Below are positions 58,265-64,000 of a stretch of DNA of 64,000 nt, piece by piece. The notes under the pieces are model-generated. The model saw only the letters and a list, made by a program, of their open reading frames with translations, was not told the origin of the DNA and did not search any database. The stretch is from Solanum dulcamara (Eukaryota > Streptophyta > Magnoliopsida > Solanales > Solanaceae). The translations under genes were made by a program, and so were the position numbers. Location: contig NC_077239.1 in NCBI RefSeq assembly GCF_947179165.1, forward strand, positions 32,564,134 to 32,628,133. Direction: 5' to 3'. The stretch's first letter is position 1, and every line of letters starts with the position of its first letter.

Positions 58265-59402
58265 CTCTGTAATATATACACATTCTAAAGGCAAATTTGT
58301 AAATCATTCAGCTACTTGAGAATTCAAGATAAACTGTGTTATATTCCTTCTATAAAGCACAAAAATACATTGAATTAGAATGAGAAATAATAAAATTGAT
58401 GAATAGGATAAAAATTACCTGCTTTGACGCATTACTAAGTTGCAGCTCAAGATTGTGCAACCTTTCTTTATTTTCCAGGAAATCCTTATCCTCCTCCTCG
58501 ACAGGTGACTTTGACCCACCCCAATCATTGGTAACAGATTGCTTCAGTTCTTTGAACAACCTCAGCAAATCCCTACCACCTTTAGCAGGCTGCACAACAT
58601 CCTGCGGCCCAATCACATTTCCTGAGTCCCCAAACAATTGCTTTGGCAACTTTACTGCTCCATCCAATACCCTAGATGCCACATCAGTGGTCGTTGGCAG
58701 GGGAAGCTTACCATCCACTTGCAAAAAGACCCTCAATTCATCACTCTTCCTGATGAGTGGATGTGATGCAAGCTTATGCAAGTACTTCTCCAATGCCAAT
58801 CTTCTTTGCTCCACAAACTCCTGTTTCTGCATCACTTGACTCTCCACTACACTTTTATCCGGCCTGGGAGGAATAAAATAGCCTCTATAACCTTCGCTCA
58901 ATCTGTCGGATAAAGTAACTATGTCTTTGAAGCGCCTCCGAACGCTGAAATCGGTTCCTCCATATTCGGGTAAATTGGTTTTTGTGGTGATTAAATAGGT
59001 AACGTAAGTATTACTGCCGGGAACAATTGACGCGGATGCTTCCATTTCCTTCTGTGGATCCGAAACCGTGATATTCAAATACTCCAAGTTTAAAGGTGGA
59101 GACAATGTAGATTTTCTTGAGTCATCGCTAGGGTTTTGGATGGCATTAAATTCTTCAACATCAATAGGACTGAGGACGATGTCGGCATAAAAAGGTGGTT
59201 GAATAGAAGAAGCTAATAAGGGGTCAGAATCGTCAGGTGTAGCGACGATCGACGGGGAAAGAGGGTGGTGAGAATCAGAAAGAGAAGTCATGGCACTGCG
59301 GTAGTTAGAGTAGGATTTGGAGGTCAACTTGTTATCATCTTCATCATCGTCAAGAGATAGACTCTCCATGCCTGCTTCTTTACGACCTTCTTCGCCCATC
59401 AT
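32721..59402 (-). CDS. SNX2: Sorting nexin 2-type PX-BAR protein, 5 exons joined (538 aa)
   Basis: Predicted retromer-associated sorting nexin that binds phosphoinositides and curved membrane at endosomes or the trans-Golgi network, acting with SNX1 (family knowledge). Joining 58419-59402, 57832-58041, 57311-57571, 42784-42870 and 32721-32795 on the minus strand gives 328+70+87+29+24 residues. Every junction is phase 0 with GT..AG ends. Residues 1-107 are acidic and low-complexity. The PX domain covers about 108-228, with the basic RRRFKD motif at 155-160 and the proline loop PPRP at 178-181. A helical Vps5/BAR-type domain covers about 280-530. An in-frame TAG lies just upstream of the MMGEEG start, which fixes the N terminus. 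Length is close to plant SNX2 proteins (roughly 570-590 aa from memory). Introns 3 and 4 are about 14.4 and 10.0 kb and full of retroelements, so transcript integrity is untested. SNX2a versus SNX2b cannot be told apart. Confidence 0.9.
32796..33550. other. Intron 4 DNA before the SINE
   Basis: AT-rich non-coding intron sequence with no recognised repeat ends. It contains the left target duplication of the SINE near 33539-33550. Confidence 0.6.
33551..33752 (+). mobile_element. tRNA-derived SINE with target duplication
   Basis: An A-box-like GGCCTAGCTCGAGTGGC and a B-box-like AGGTTCAAGCCCC, spaced as in a tRNA promoter, mark the head. The body ends in an A-rich stretch (TTATCAAAAAAC). ACATGCATCATA (33539-33550) and ACATGCACCATA (about 33757-33768) are the flanking duplication with one mismatch. 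The frame 33583-33768 is not a gene. Confidence 0.9.
33770..35667. other. Intron 4 DNA between SINE and solo LTR
   Basis: No feature supported apart from a short direct repeat TATACACAGTATAATTTT (about 34840 and 34888). AT-rich non-coding intron. Confidence 0.5.
35668..37026 (+). mobile_element. Solo LTR (1359 bp), target duplication ATATC
   Basis: The element starts TATAATGACCC (TG mutated to TA) and ends GGGTCGTGACA. It is flanked by ATATC at 35663-35667 and 37027-37031. No internal region remains. It contains a 62-bp tandem array (36091-36345). It lies in SNX2 intron 4, antisense to the gene by LTR polarity. Confidence 0.93.
36091..36365. repeat. 62-bp tandem array in solo LTR
   Basis: Units begin GTGAGACCGAGGTCATTTC at 36091, 36153, 36215 and 36277, followed by a shortened unit starting near 36309. 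Each unit carries two GAGGTCA-type words (GAGGTCATTT and GAGGTCACTT). The frame 36187-36378 simply reads through the units. Confidence 0.95.
37032..37596. other. Intron 4 DNA, unassigned
   Basis: No coding is recognised. A segment around 37270-37330 with runs such as TTACCCCTGAACTT looks repeat-derived but has no confirmed ends. Confidence 0.4.
37610..37654 (-). mobile_element. 45-bp RTE-tail insertion with 13-bp target duplication
   Basis: On the minus strand this is the last bases of an RTE LINE (CCCCATG..GGGATTTCACTGGG and then GTTGTTG repeats). AGATTTACTATTA flanks it at 37597-37609 and 37655-37667, a perfect 13-bp duplication. It is an extremely 5'-truncated retrotransposition event. 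Confidence 0.9.
37668..38122. other. AT-rich intron 4 DNA
   Basis: No gene seen. The stretch near 37965-38090 (AGAATTTACCCC.., CTATCAGG..) looks like the edge of a repeat that leads into the inverted repeat below. Confidence 0.4.
38123..38745. repeat. Long imperfect inverted repeat (about 93-bp arms)
   Basis: Bases 38123-38215 are about 80% reverse complementary (by eye) to 38650-38745, including shared GGGGCTCTGGGAAGAA and GCTTTGGGTGG segments, with a 434-bp loop. Both arms lie in SNX2 intron 4. It could be a non-autonomous element or two inverted copies of one repeat. Confidence 0.8.
39171..39385. repeat. 112-bp tandem duplication in RTE 5' region
   Basis: GATTCAATTCTGCCAACTG begins at 39171 and again at 39283. 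Both copies continue through GTTCAAGAAAGAAGATTTATTG. The second is slightly shorter. Frame 38806-39369 reads through it without a recognised domain. Confidence 0.9.
39590..40330 (+). pseudogene. RTE endonuclease remnant
   Basis: Shifted plus frames read an APE-type endonuclease: [18 protein letters not shown], then later [18 protein letters not shown] and DFNGHID-like pieces at 39890-40040. Stops such as the TAG in RR-stop-INI break it. In live RTE elements this domain nicks target DNA. Confidence 0.8.
41309..41800 (+). pseudogene. RTE reverse transcriptase remnant
   Basis: Open to 41692, it holds [20 protein letters not shown], motif A ([11 protein letters not shown]) and motif B ([13 protein letters not shown]). 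After a frameshift the YxDD-equivalent box reads FTNDIALID instead of FADDIVLID, losing a catalytic Asp. Sequence corresponding to the thumb is missing after about 41820. Confidence 0.88.
42272..42783. other. Intron 4 DNA adjoining exon 4
   Basis: Non-coding between the RTE tail and the exon 4 donor. The frame 42551-42787 overlaps exon 4 on the opposite strand and has no recognised domain. Confidence 0.6.
42784..42870 (-). CDS. SNX2: SNX2 exon 4 (small isolated exon)
   Basis: This 87-nt phase-0 exon reads [20 protein letters not shown] then MLKGFVTNQ, the expected continuation of plant SNX2 after YERIK. The acceptor is CTGATTGCAG and the donor CAG|GTTCTT, which is a weak GT context. No long open frame reveals it; I found it by looking for the missing C terminus on the minus strand. 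It is an island between RTE LINE copy 1 (ends about 42271) and the 5'-truncated L1 (starts 43166). Confidence 0.9.
43166..43482 (+). pseudogene. L1 ORF1 3' remnant with CCHC zinc knuckle
   Basis: The plus frame from 43175 encodes [14 protein letters not shown], matching CX2CX4HX4C exactly, followed by TGA. Readthrough gives a basic tail ([18 protein letters not shown]) to about 43480. Such ORF1 proteins bind LINE RNA. The 5' part is lost to truncation. Confidence 0.8.
43545..44226 (+). pseudogene. L1 ORF2 endonuclease domain
   Basis: The N terminus reads [15 protein letters not shown], typical of L1 APE endonuclease. A stop near 43619 (FLTE-stop) precedes the open frame 43681-44226. That frame contains [15 protein letters not shown] and ends PEVSDHSLS, so the catalytic-type GDFN and SDH residues survive. 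A stop ends it at 44226. Confidence 0.88.
44436..45996 (+). pseudogene. L1 ORF2 reverse transcriptase domain
   Basis: Frames 44436-44999 and 44974-45996 overlap with a frameshift. They carry [69 protein letters not shown] and KYLGVPL. The motif A residue normally Asp (KVDLRKAYDS) is His in [13 protein letters not shown], so catalysis is lost although FADD is intact. Confidence 0.92.
46005..46810 (+). pseudogene. L1 ORF2 C-terminal zinc-ribbon (zf-RVT) remnant
   Basis: Broken frames read [40 protein letters not shown] and [18 protein letters not shown]. The last shows the C..C, H and C spacing of the plant LINE zf-RVT domain. Stops at 46295, 46527 and others break it. Confidence 0.87.
46911..47293. 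mobile_element. hAT-type MITE, 383 bp, 8-bp target duplication ACTACTAC
   Basis: The ends CAGTGTTATCAAAGGCG and CGCCTTTGACAACACTG are inverted repeats with one mismatch. ACTACTAC flanks at 46903-46910 and 47294-47301, an exact 8-bp duplication as for hAT elements. The interior is rich in GCGC words and has no coding. It is inserted into the L1 3' end, so it is younger. Confidence 0.95.
47460..47639. other. Intron 3 DNA between L1 and RTE copy 2
   Basis: Short unassigned segment after the L1 right target duplication. Confidence 0.5.
48760..49490 (+). pseudogene. RTE copy 2 endonuclease remnant
   Basis: Frames read [24 protein letters not shown], then [19 protein letters not shown] and [11 protein letters not shown] (48896-49078), and [17 protein letters not shown] with [10 protein letters not shown] (49218-49484). 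Stops in between show it is inactive. Confidence 0.8.
50371..50837 (+). pseudogene. RTE copy 2 reverse transcriptase, 5' part
   Basis: The frame has [20 protein letters not shown] and [11 protein letters not shown], where a frameshift destroys motif A (normally [11 protein letters not shown]). The next frame reads [20 protein letters not shown] and FANDIVLI. The FADD box is FAND, the same Asp-to-Asn change as in copy 1 (FTND). It breaks at the insertion starting 50838. Confidence 0.87.
50838..51811. mobile_element. 974-bp unidentified insertion in RTE copy 2
   Basis: RTE sequence breaks after ..TACTGATT (50837) and resumes at ATTGATGAGACTCGC (51812), which copy 1 carries as one stretch (CTAATTGATAAGACAC). 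The inserted DNA has no visible terminal inverted repeats, coding or poly(A). A 3-bp ATT may be duplicated. Confidence 0.6.
51812..52540 (+). pseudogene. RTE copy 2 reverse transcriptase, 3' part
   Basis: Resumed plus frames read [36 protein letters not shown], then in other frames [19 protein letters not shown] and IGRPKK-type pieces (52380-52430). Many stops and shifts occur. It is the thumb and C-terminal region of RTE ORF2. Confidence 0.82.
52824..52895 (+). mobile_element. 72-bp RTE-tail insertion with 13-bp target duplication
   Basis: The sequence AGTAAGGTTGCATACACACC..GGGATTATACTGGGATGTTGTTG is an RTE 3' end. GTTAACCAACTAA (52811-52823) and GTCAACCAACTAA (52896-52908) flank it with one mismatch. 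It sits immediately after the tail of RTE copy 2. Confidence 0.75.
52909..53674. other. Intron 3 DNA, unassigned
   Basis: AT-rich non-coding. The frame 53185-53481 has no recognisable domain. Confidence 0.5.
53675..54005 (-). mobile_element. L1 LINE 3' fragment (minus)
   Basis: A T run (53675-53684) is the poly(A) tail on the minus strand. Upstream on that strand a frame reads [18 protein letters not shown] and [13 protein letters not shown], the C-terminal end of plant L1 ORF2. It is a short 5'-truncated copy in sense orientation with SNX2. Confidence 0.78.
54006..54682. other. Intron 3 DNA, unassigned
   Basis: AT-rich, with no supported feature. Confidence 0.5.
54683..54862. mobile_element. 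GTAATTAC MITE-like end (partial)
   Basis: GGGTCTGTTTGGAAAGTCC followed by repeated GTAATTAC words resembles the edge at 21935. No matching opposite end is seen, so only part is present. Confidence 0.6.
55459..55494 (+). mobile_element. 36-bp RTE-tail insertion with 17-bp target duplication
   Basis: GACCCCACTCATGGAATTAC followed by ACTGGGTATGTTGTTG is the terminal RTE sequence. TAGCTAACAACAATCAT (55442-55458) and TAGCTAACTACAATCAT (55495-55511) flank it, one mismatch in 17. Confidence 0.88.
57204..57257 (-). mobile_element. 54-bp RTE-tail insertion with 17-bp imperfect target duplication
   Basis: CAACAACATACCCAGTGTAG then TCCCACAAAGAAGTC and GGAAGGGTAGAGTAT is an RTE 3' end in minus orientation. 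GCAATCCTACACGTATA (57187-57203) and GCAATCCTAGAAGTATA (57258-57274) flank it with two mismatches. It lies 53 bp from exon 3. Confidence 0.8.
57311..57571 (-). CDS. SNX2: SNX2 exon 3 (BAR domain part)
   Basis: This 261-nt exon encodes 87 residues from [20 protein letters not shown] to [10 protein letters not shown]. The acceptor is ATTTCAG and the donor is GTATTT. The segment typical of plant SNX2 is visible: [20 protein letters not shown] followed by a charged helix. The donor opens the 14.4-kb intron 3. A 54-bp RTE-tail insertion lies only 53 bp downstream of the exon end. Confidence 0.94.
57832..58041 (-). CDS. SNX2: SNX2 exon 2 (BAR domain part)
   Basis: This 210-nt phase-0 exon encodes 70 residues beginning [18 protein letters not shown] and ending SRTVKHL. 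The acceptor is AAATTAG just above 58041 and the donor is GTAACC just below 57832. The helical, charged content fits the Vps5/BAR-like region and continues the exon 1 frame without a break. The ATG at 58011 is internal to the exon and is not a start. Confidence 0.94.
58197..58263. repeat. Compound microsatellite (TA)n(GA)n in SNX2 intron 1
   Basis: About 20 TA units are followed directly by about 12 GA units. The tract lies inside the 377-bp first intron (58042-58418). It is expected to vary in length between individuals. Confidence 0.95.
58419..59402 (-). CDS. SNX2: SNX2 exon 1 (N-terminal region and PX domain)
   Basis: The exon encodes residues 1-328. It starts at the first ATG (59402-59400) of an MM pair, with a TAG codon in frame three codons before an upstream TTG-GCA-GTG-AAG run. 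It ends with codon CAG followed by donor GTAATT. It carries the acidic DDDEDD stretch, the whole PX domain and the start of the helical C-terminal domain ([20 protein letters not shown]). Reading past the donor gives intron translation and a stop, so the longer open frame to 58350 is not coding. This is the strongest coding segment in the window. Confidence 0.96.
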
Positions 59403-59417
59403 CTTCACTGCCAAAAT

Positions 59418-59427
59418 CTATTTATAG
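59418..59427 (-). promoter_or_regulatory. TATA-like box (CTATAAATAG) just upstream of SNX2 ATG
   Basis: The minus strand reads CTATAAATAG, with its first T 24 nt before the A of the start codon. A plant TATA box usually lies about 30 nt upstream of transcription start. Use of this box would therefore start transcripts at or after the first ATG and favour Met12 (59369). It may be coincidental in AT-rich DNA. Confidence 0.35.
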
Positions 59428-59429
59428 CT

Positions 59430-59936
59430 GTGGGGTTTTTGACAGCGCTGGTACTAACTAATCAAAGCCTAATGTAGGACTCGAAGCCAACAGCTTGTTT
59501 TGATGGGTTGTAGCTTATTGTTTTTATACCATTATTTATGTGTAATTTATAGTATTAATTATGATTTTTAGTACATTGACACTATTTTTTTATCAAAATA
59601 ATAAATAATGAATAAAAGAACTTTTTTCTATCTTCCCTCTCTCTCCTTTTTTTTTTATTTATCCGTTTTTCCTTTCACTCTCTTTCTTCCCCCCTTTCTG
59701 TCCTCCTCGTCTTTTGTTTTGGTCAGTATTTTATCTCTTTCTCTATCTTTTTATTTCTCTTTTTTTTTAAAAAAAAATAATAATTAATTATTTTAATTTA
59801 ATTTAATTTTAAATTAGATATTATTGAAATAATAATTTTACTATTTTTTAAATTAGATATTTTTTAATATAAATACATATATAATGTATTTCTAACACAA
59901 TAAAGGAAATAAATATAAACAATAATTTTGTAATAC
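59430..59936. other. SNX2 5' flank
   Basis: Proximal upstream region, becoming very AT-rich with a CT-rich stretch at 59630-59770. No clear promoter element other than the TATA-like box at 59418-59427. Confidence 0.4.
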
Positions 59937-60650
59937 ATTTTGAATTCAATATATTATACATATTATAGGCATGTTTCAATGCGCGTGGTGAATATATAAC
60001 TAAAATATTTCTAATACAATAATATATTTCGTTAATAAGAGAAAAAAATAAAAAATAATTATAATAGATTTTGAATTCAATATATTATATTATAGGCATA
60101 TTTCAATGCACGTGGTGAATATATAACTAAAATATTTTTAATACAATAATATATTTTAGCACCATTAATAAGAGAAAAAATTAAAAATTCAATATAATTA
60201 TACATATTAGAGGCATGTTTCAATGTACGTGGTGAATATATAACTAAAATATTTTTAATACAAATGTATTATAAATATTATGTGTGAATTTCAAATATTT
60301 CAGTACTAGTTAAATTAATTTGTGTTGTCAAAAATATATTATATTTGTTGAAATAACAACAATCGAATTCATAATAATGTAAAATATGAAATTCGAATTG
60401 TAATACATTTTGAATTAAATATATTGTACGCATTATAGGCATGTTTCAATACACGTGTTTAATATATAACTAAAATATTTTTAATAAAATAATATATTCC
60501 GTTAATAAGAAAAAAAATTATAATAGATTTTGAATTCAATATATTATAATTAGAATGTAGTGAATATATAATTAAAATATTTTTAATACAAATGTATTAT
60601 AAGTATCATATGTGAATTTCAAATATTTTGATACTATTTAAATTATTTTT
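59937..60650. repeat. Degenerate tandem array (about 5 copies) upstream of SNX2
   Basis: TTTTGAATTCAATATATTAT, AGGCATGTTTCAATG and GTGAATATATAACTAAAATA recur in order near 59937, 60070, 60187, 60406 and 60528. Copies are about 120-130 bp with indels; one interval holds extra sequence. AT-rich, satellite- or MITE-like. Confidence 0.85.
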
Positions 60651-61029
60651 AAATTAGGATAATTAATTATTATTTTTAAAAGAGGGAGAAAGAAAAAGAG
60701 AGAGAAGAAATGGACCAAAAAAAGAGAAGAAGAGAAAGAGAGCGGTAATGGAGCGATTTTAGTTAGTAATTAAGATAAATATGTTATAGACCGTAATAAA
60801 AAAAATACCCTAAAAAGGATAATTATTAATCTAAAAAAATTCATTTATGTAAAAATTCTTATATTTATTAGTATACTAGATACAAAAGCCTGTGTAAACA
60901 CGGGTCCAATATATATTATTTTATTTATCTCATTTTATGGGGACATGAATAGTATTAGGAGAGTTAATCAAATTTCTATATAATTTTTAAATATTATAGT
61001 ACTTCTAAAGTAATTTTTAAATAATATAT

Positions 61030-61510
61030 TTTTACTCACTTTGTCGCAATTTATGTGACACATGTAAAACTTTGAGAGTCAACCAAATTTTTATATGCTT
61101 TTTAAATATTTTAAGTTGTTAATTGTCATTTATAATACTCTTAATTAACGTAATTTTTAAATAATATATGTTCCTCTCTCACACACACAGAACATGTGAA
61201 AATTTGAGAGTTAATCAAATTTAATATATTTTTTAAAAATTTCAAGTTGTTAATTAATTATTGTGATTTATAATACTCTTAACGTTATTTCCAAATAATA
61301 TATGTTATTTCTCTGTCCTAATTTATTTGGCATAGTTGAAATTTTGATAGTTAATCAAAATGTAATTTTTAAATAATATATGTTACTCCCTCTGTCCCAA
61401 TTTATGTGGCACGTGTGAAATTTGAGAGTTAATCAAACTTTTAATATATTTTTCAAATATTTTATGTTGTTTGTTATTGTGATATATAGTACTTTTGACG
61501 TAATTACATA
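61030..61510. repeat. Diverged MITE-like repeats (CCCTCTGTCCCAATTTATGTG type)
   Basis: A core like TCCCAATTTATGTGGCACGT followed by TTTGAGAGTTAATCAAA and AAATAATATATGTT recurs about four times. The best copy (61383-61510) carries CTCCCTCTGTCCCAATTTATG. The style matches widespread plant short DNA elements; ends were not defined. Confidence 0.7.
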
Positions 61511-61863
61511 ACTTTTAAATAATATATTATAATACTATTTTTCAAAAATTTTAAATACACAACATAATATAAAAAAAGTAAGATAAATAAATTAAAATAA
61601 AAGAAATATTAAGTATATAAATAGAAGAAATTAAATGACTGACTGAAATCGGCCAAATGACTAACTGGCCCTAAGTTCCTCAAGTTCGCTTCTATAATAT
61701 AGCAATATGTTGTTTTGGCTTCAAAATACTTTCGAGTTATTTGATACGGTGCATAAAAATAATATTAAATAAAATATATTAGTAATATTTATATTAGTAA
61801 TGCTTGCATTAGTTATGCATGCAATAGTTATAGTAAGAATATTTTTTATGCGCTGTTTGATTT

Positions 61864-64000
61864 TGTTACATTCCGTATTTTTGCATTTTGGATTATTCGT
61901 AAGCTAACGATTATAAATTCAAGGACTTTTAATTTTGAATTTTAAAATGACATGATTCGTTGTAGATGCCAAGTTATATGAATAATTTATGTGTAGTAAA
62001 ATACATCTCAAGAAGGACCCTTAAGCCAAATCAAAATAGAAGCCATCAAATATGTTTTTCTTAAAGTCACGTTTCGGGTAAGCTGACTTCGGGAGGCCAT
62101 AACCTCTTTATAATTTGAGAATTTGGGAAAACTCTCAACATGAAAGTTGTAGATAATTGAAATATCTTTCCAACCATAGGTCGTGGGACGAAATGTGATA
62201 TCGGAGTAATAAGATATAGACGTTTTAAGTCTGACAGGCCAAACTAAATAGTGAATTCGGCCCAACCCAATTCTAATTCGGGTCAGGCCCAATACCTACG
62301 AAATTAGATCTGATTTTTTTTAACTATTCCTTCAAACTTTAGACCAACATAATTCTGGAAATTTCCAGAGAGAGAGAGAAAGGGAGTTCTTGAGAGAAAT
62401 CCCAAATCCGACCAAAATTCAAGTCCCGAAATCCGAAGCTCATGAAGAGAAAATTGTTGTACGTCGCGTTGGCTTCAATTTGAGCTAGAAATCAGCCAAT
62501 AAGGAGAAGATTTTATGTGGTGCTGCAAATTTAAGGTAATATTAAAGTCTCCTTTTCATTGTTAACAAGTTTAGTTAGAGTTTTAACGGATTAGAACGGA
62601 GAAAATAGTGTTATAAACTAGTTTGGTGATTTGTTGAGAGTTATGGGTTAAAGGGTTGTTTTAGGTAGATTAAATAGATGGAATTATCTTAGTGATGATG
62701 TATAATAATGGTTGATATTGTTTTGATGTTGTTGATGAGTTGTTGTTCTTGAATTTGGAGGAAAAAGGTGTATGAAGATTGTGAATGTTCAAACCCGTTT
62801 TTGGAATTGAGTAGCTGGTAGTAATTCTGGAATATCTCATTGTGTAGACCTTCGATTTTAGATATTAAACATGTTTTGGAAAGCTAATACACGTACCTAC
62901 AACTCTTATGTTTATGTCTTAGTCTATATCTGCTGTTATTATGTCGAAAACTGAGCATGAATCATAAGACAAATTCTGTCCAGATTCTGGATTGAAAATT
63001 CCTTCATGTATAGCTGTTCGTATTTTGATGATATCTCTTTGTAGAAAATGAATTTTGAGTTGATTTCTTTTGCATTGGAAACTTAAGACAGAGATATAAA
63101 TGTTTCATGAAGGTTATAAAGTCCAGTTTTGCCGTTTTCATTTTCAAAATTTAGATACAACGTGAGGTACTTGACTTTCCGAATTTACTGCTTTGGTACA
63201 TGAATAATAAATCTTATTTTGTGTCAATATTTTGGATTGTTGATGTTGGTTGATTATTATATGGCTGGTTTGAAAGTGGGAAAAGTGAGCGGTATAAGGG
63301 AGGTGCTGTCCAATTTTTTTTAGAAATAACCTACTAACGATAGACTACGTTTTATTCTTGTCCATAGCTTAATGATAGTGCTTAACGTTTTAATATAGGT
63401 TGAGACAATATTGGACAACATATACGTATAAACGCTAAAGGTATGTAAAGTTAACATCTTCTTCTTTTGGCATGATCCATATGAAACGAACGAATGACAT
63501 ATGCTTAAATTCCAAAGAAACTCGTATTCGTAGATATACTCGGATGGCTACCGTTCTTGATTTTCAAAATTTATATTGTTATGTCTTGACTCATGTGTAT
63601 GATTCCAGCCATCCTAGTTGGTATAACTCATGTTGTGGTATAATTCATATTTTAGTATAATCCATAATTGATGTGATTCATAATGACTATTGTCTTGGTT
63701 TTCAAATGATGGACTATTTTGCTTATTCTATTAAGTCTCCGATAATGATCAAATTTCGCAAGGTTGCTAATGATACCTTATTCGTGCATATTGTTATGGT
63801 ATTATTCACCGAGTCCTACGATAGGCCGGGTATGTTATCATGTATGGATTCCACTACATTATTCACCGAGTCCCTTACTAGAGGGCCGGGTACGTGATAT
63901 GATAATATGATATTATGATGATATGACGATATGATTATGGCACCGAGTCCCATAATGGGCCGGGTACGGTATCAGTGTACACTACTCTATTCACCGAGTC
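61864..64000 (+). mobile_element. Gypsy-type LTR, 5' part, runs off window
   Basis: It begins TGTTACATTCCGTATTTT and later carries ACCGAGTCC..GGGCCGGGTA units (63805-64000), as in the LTR at 9146-12476. The right end lies outside the window, so solo or full element cannot be decided. Frames 63472-63660 and 63673-63897 lie within it and are not recognised. Confidence 0.75.

Noticed and set aside
58396..58839. 147-codon plus-strand open frame
   Set aside because: It is exactly antisense to SNX2 exon 1 and has no recognisable domain.

Overview
The window is plant nuclear DNA, AT-rich and packed with retrotransposons. Its repeat types (chromodomain Ty3/gypsy LTR elements, RTE LINEs ending in a TTG repeat, L1-type LINEs, a tRNA-derived SINE, GTAATTAC-rich and hAT-like MITEs) point to Solanaceae. 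That assignment rests on recognised repeat style, and the genus cannot be fixed from sequence alone.

Only one host gene is convincing: a sorting nexin 2-type PX-BAR protein on the minus strand, from 59402 down to 32721. Five phase-0 exons (58419-59402, 57832-58041, 57311-57571, 42784-42870, 32721-32795) join into a 538-residue protein. Exons 4 and 5 are 29 codons and 24 codons plus stop. They are separated from the rest by introns of about 14.4 kb and 10.0 kb filled with mobile elements. The protein is expected to act with SNX1 and the retromer at endosomes.

Bases 1-31094 are a nest of Ty3/gypsy debris. A degenerate chromovirus pol (1-2287) and its LTR come first, interrupted by a solo LTR (3788-6254, target duplication TAGTT). 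An inverted gag-protease fragment follows with its LTR, itself interrupted by a solo LTR (9146-12476). Further LTR and gag pieces lie at 13291-16823, and a minus-strand gag plus LTR at 16824-20750. Next are an LTR fragment, a MITE-like element (about 21935-22856), pol 3' ends with LTRs (23081-29674) and an inverted LTR (29675-31094). An L1 fragment (31116-32120) lies just past the 3' end of the sorting nexin gene.

Intron 4 (32796-42783) holds a SINE with target duplication, a solo LTR with target duplication and a 62-bp internal tandem array, a 45-bp RTE-tail insertion, a long inverted repeat and RTE LINE copy 1. Intron 3 (42871-57310) holds a 5'-truncated L1 with target duplication and a nested hAT-type MITE, RTE LINE copy 2, an L1 3' fragment and three more very short RTE-tail insertions. 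All three large LINEs lie antisense to the gene.

Upstream of the gene (59430-61860) the DNA is extremely AT-rich, with a degenerate repeat array at about 59937-60650 and diverged MITE-like repeats at about 61030-61510. A gypsy-type LTR begins near 61864 and runs off the window end.

No new enzymatic system was found. The most notable signals are the gene stretched by insertions, the set of 36-72 bp RTE-tail insertions with target duplications, and promoter-proximal tandem palindromes (one set a G-box array) in two LTR families.
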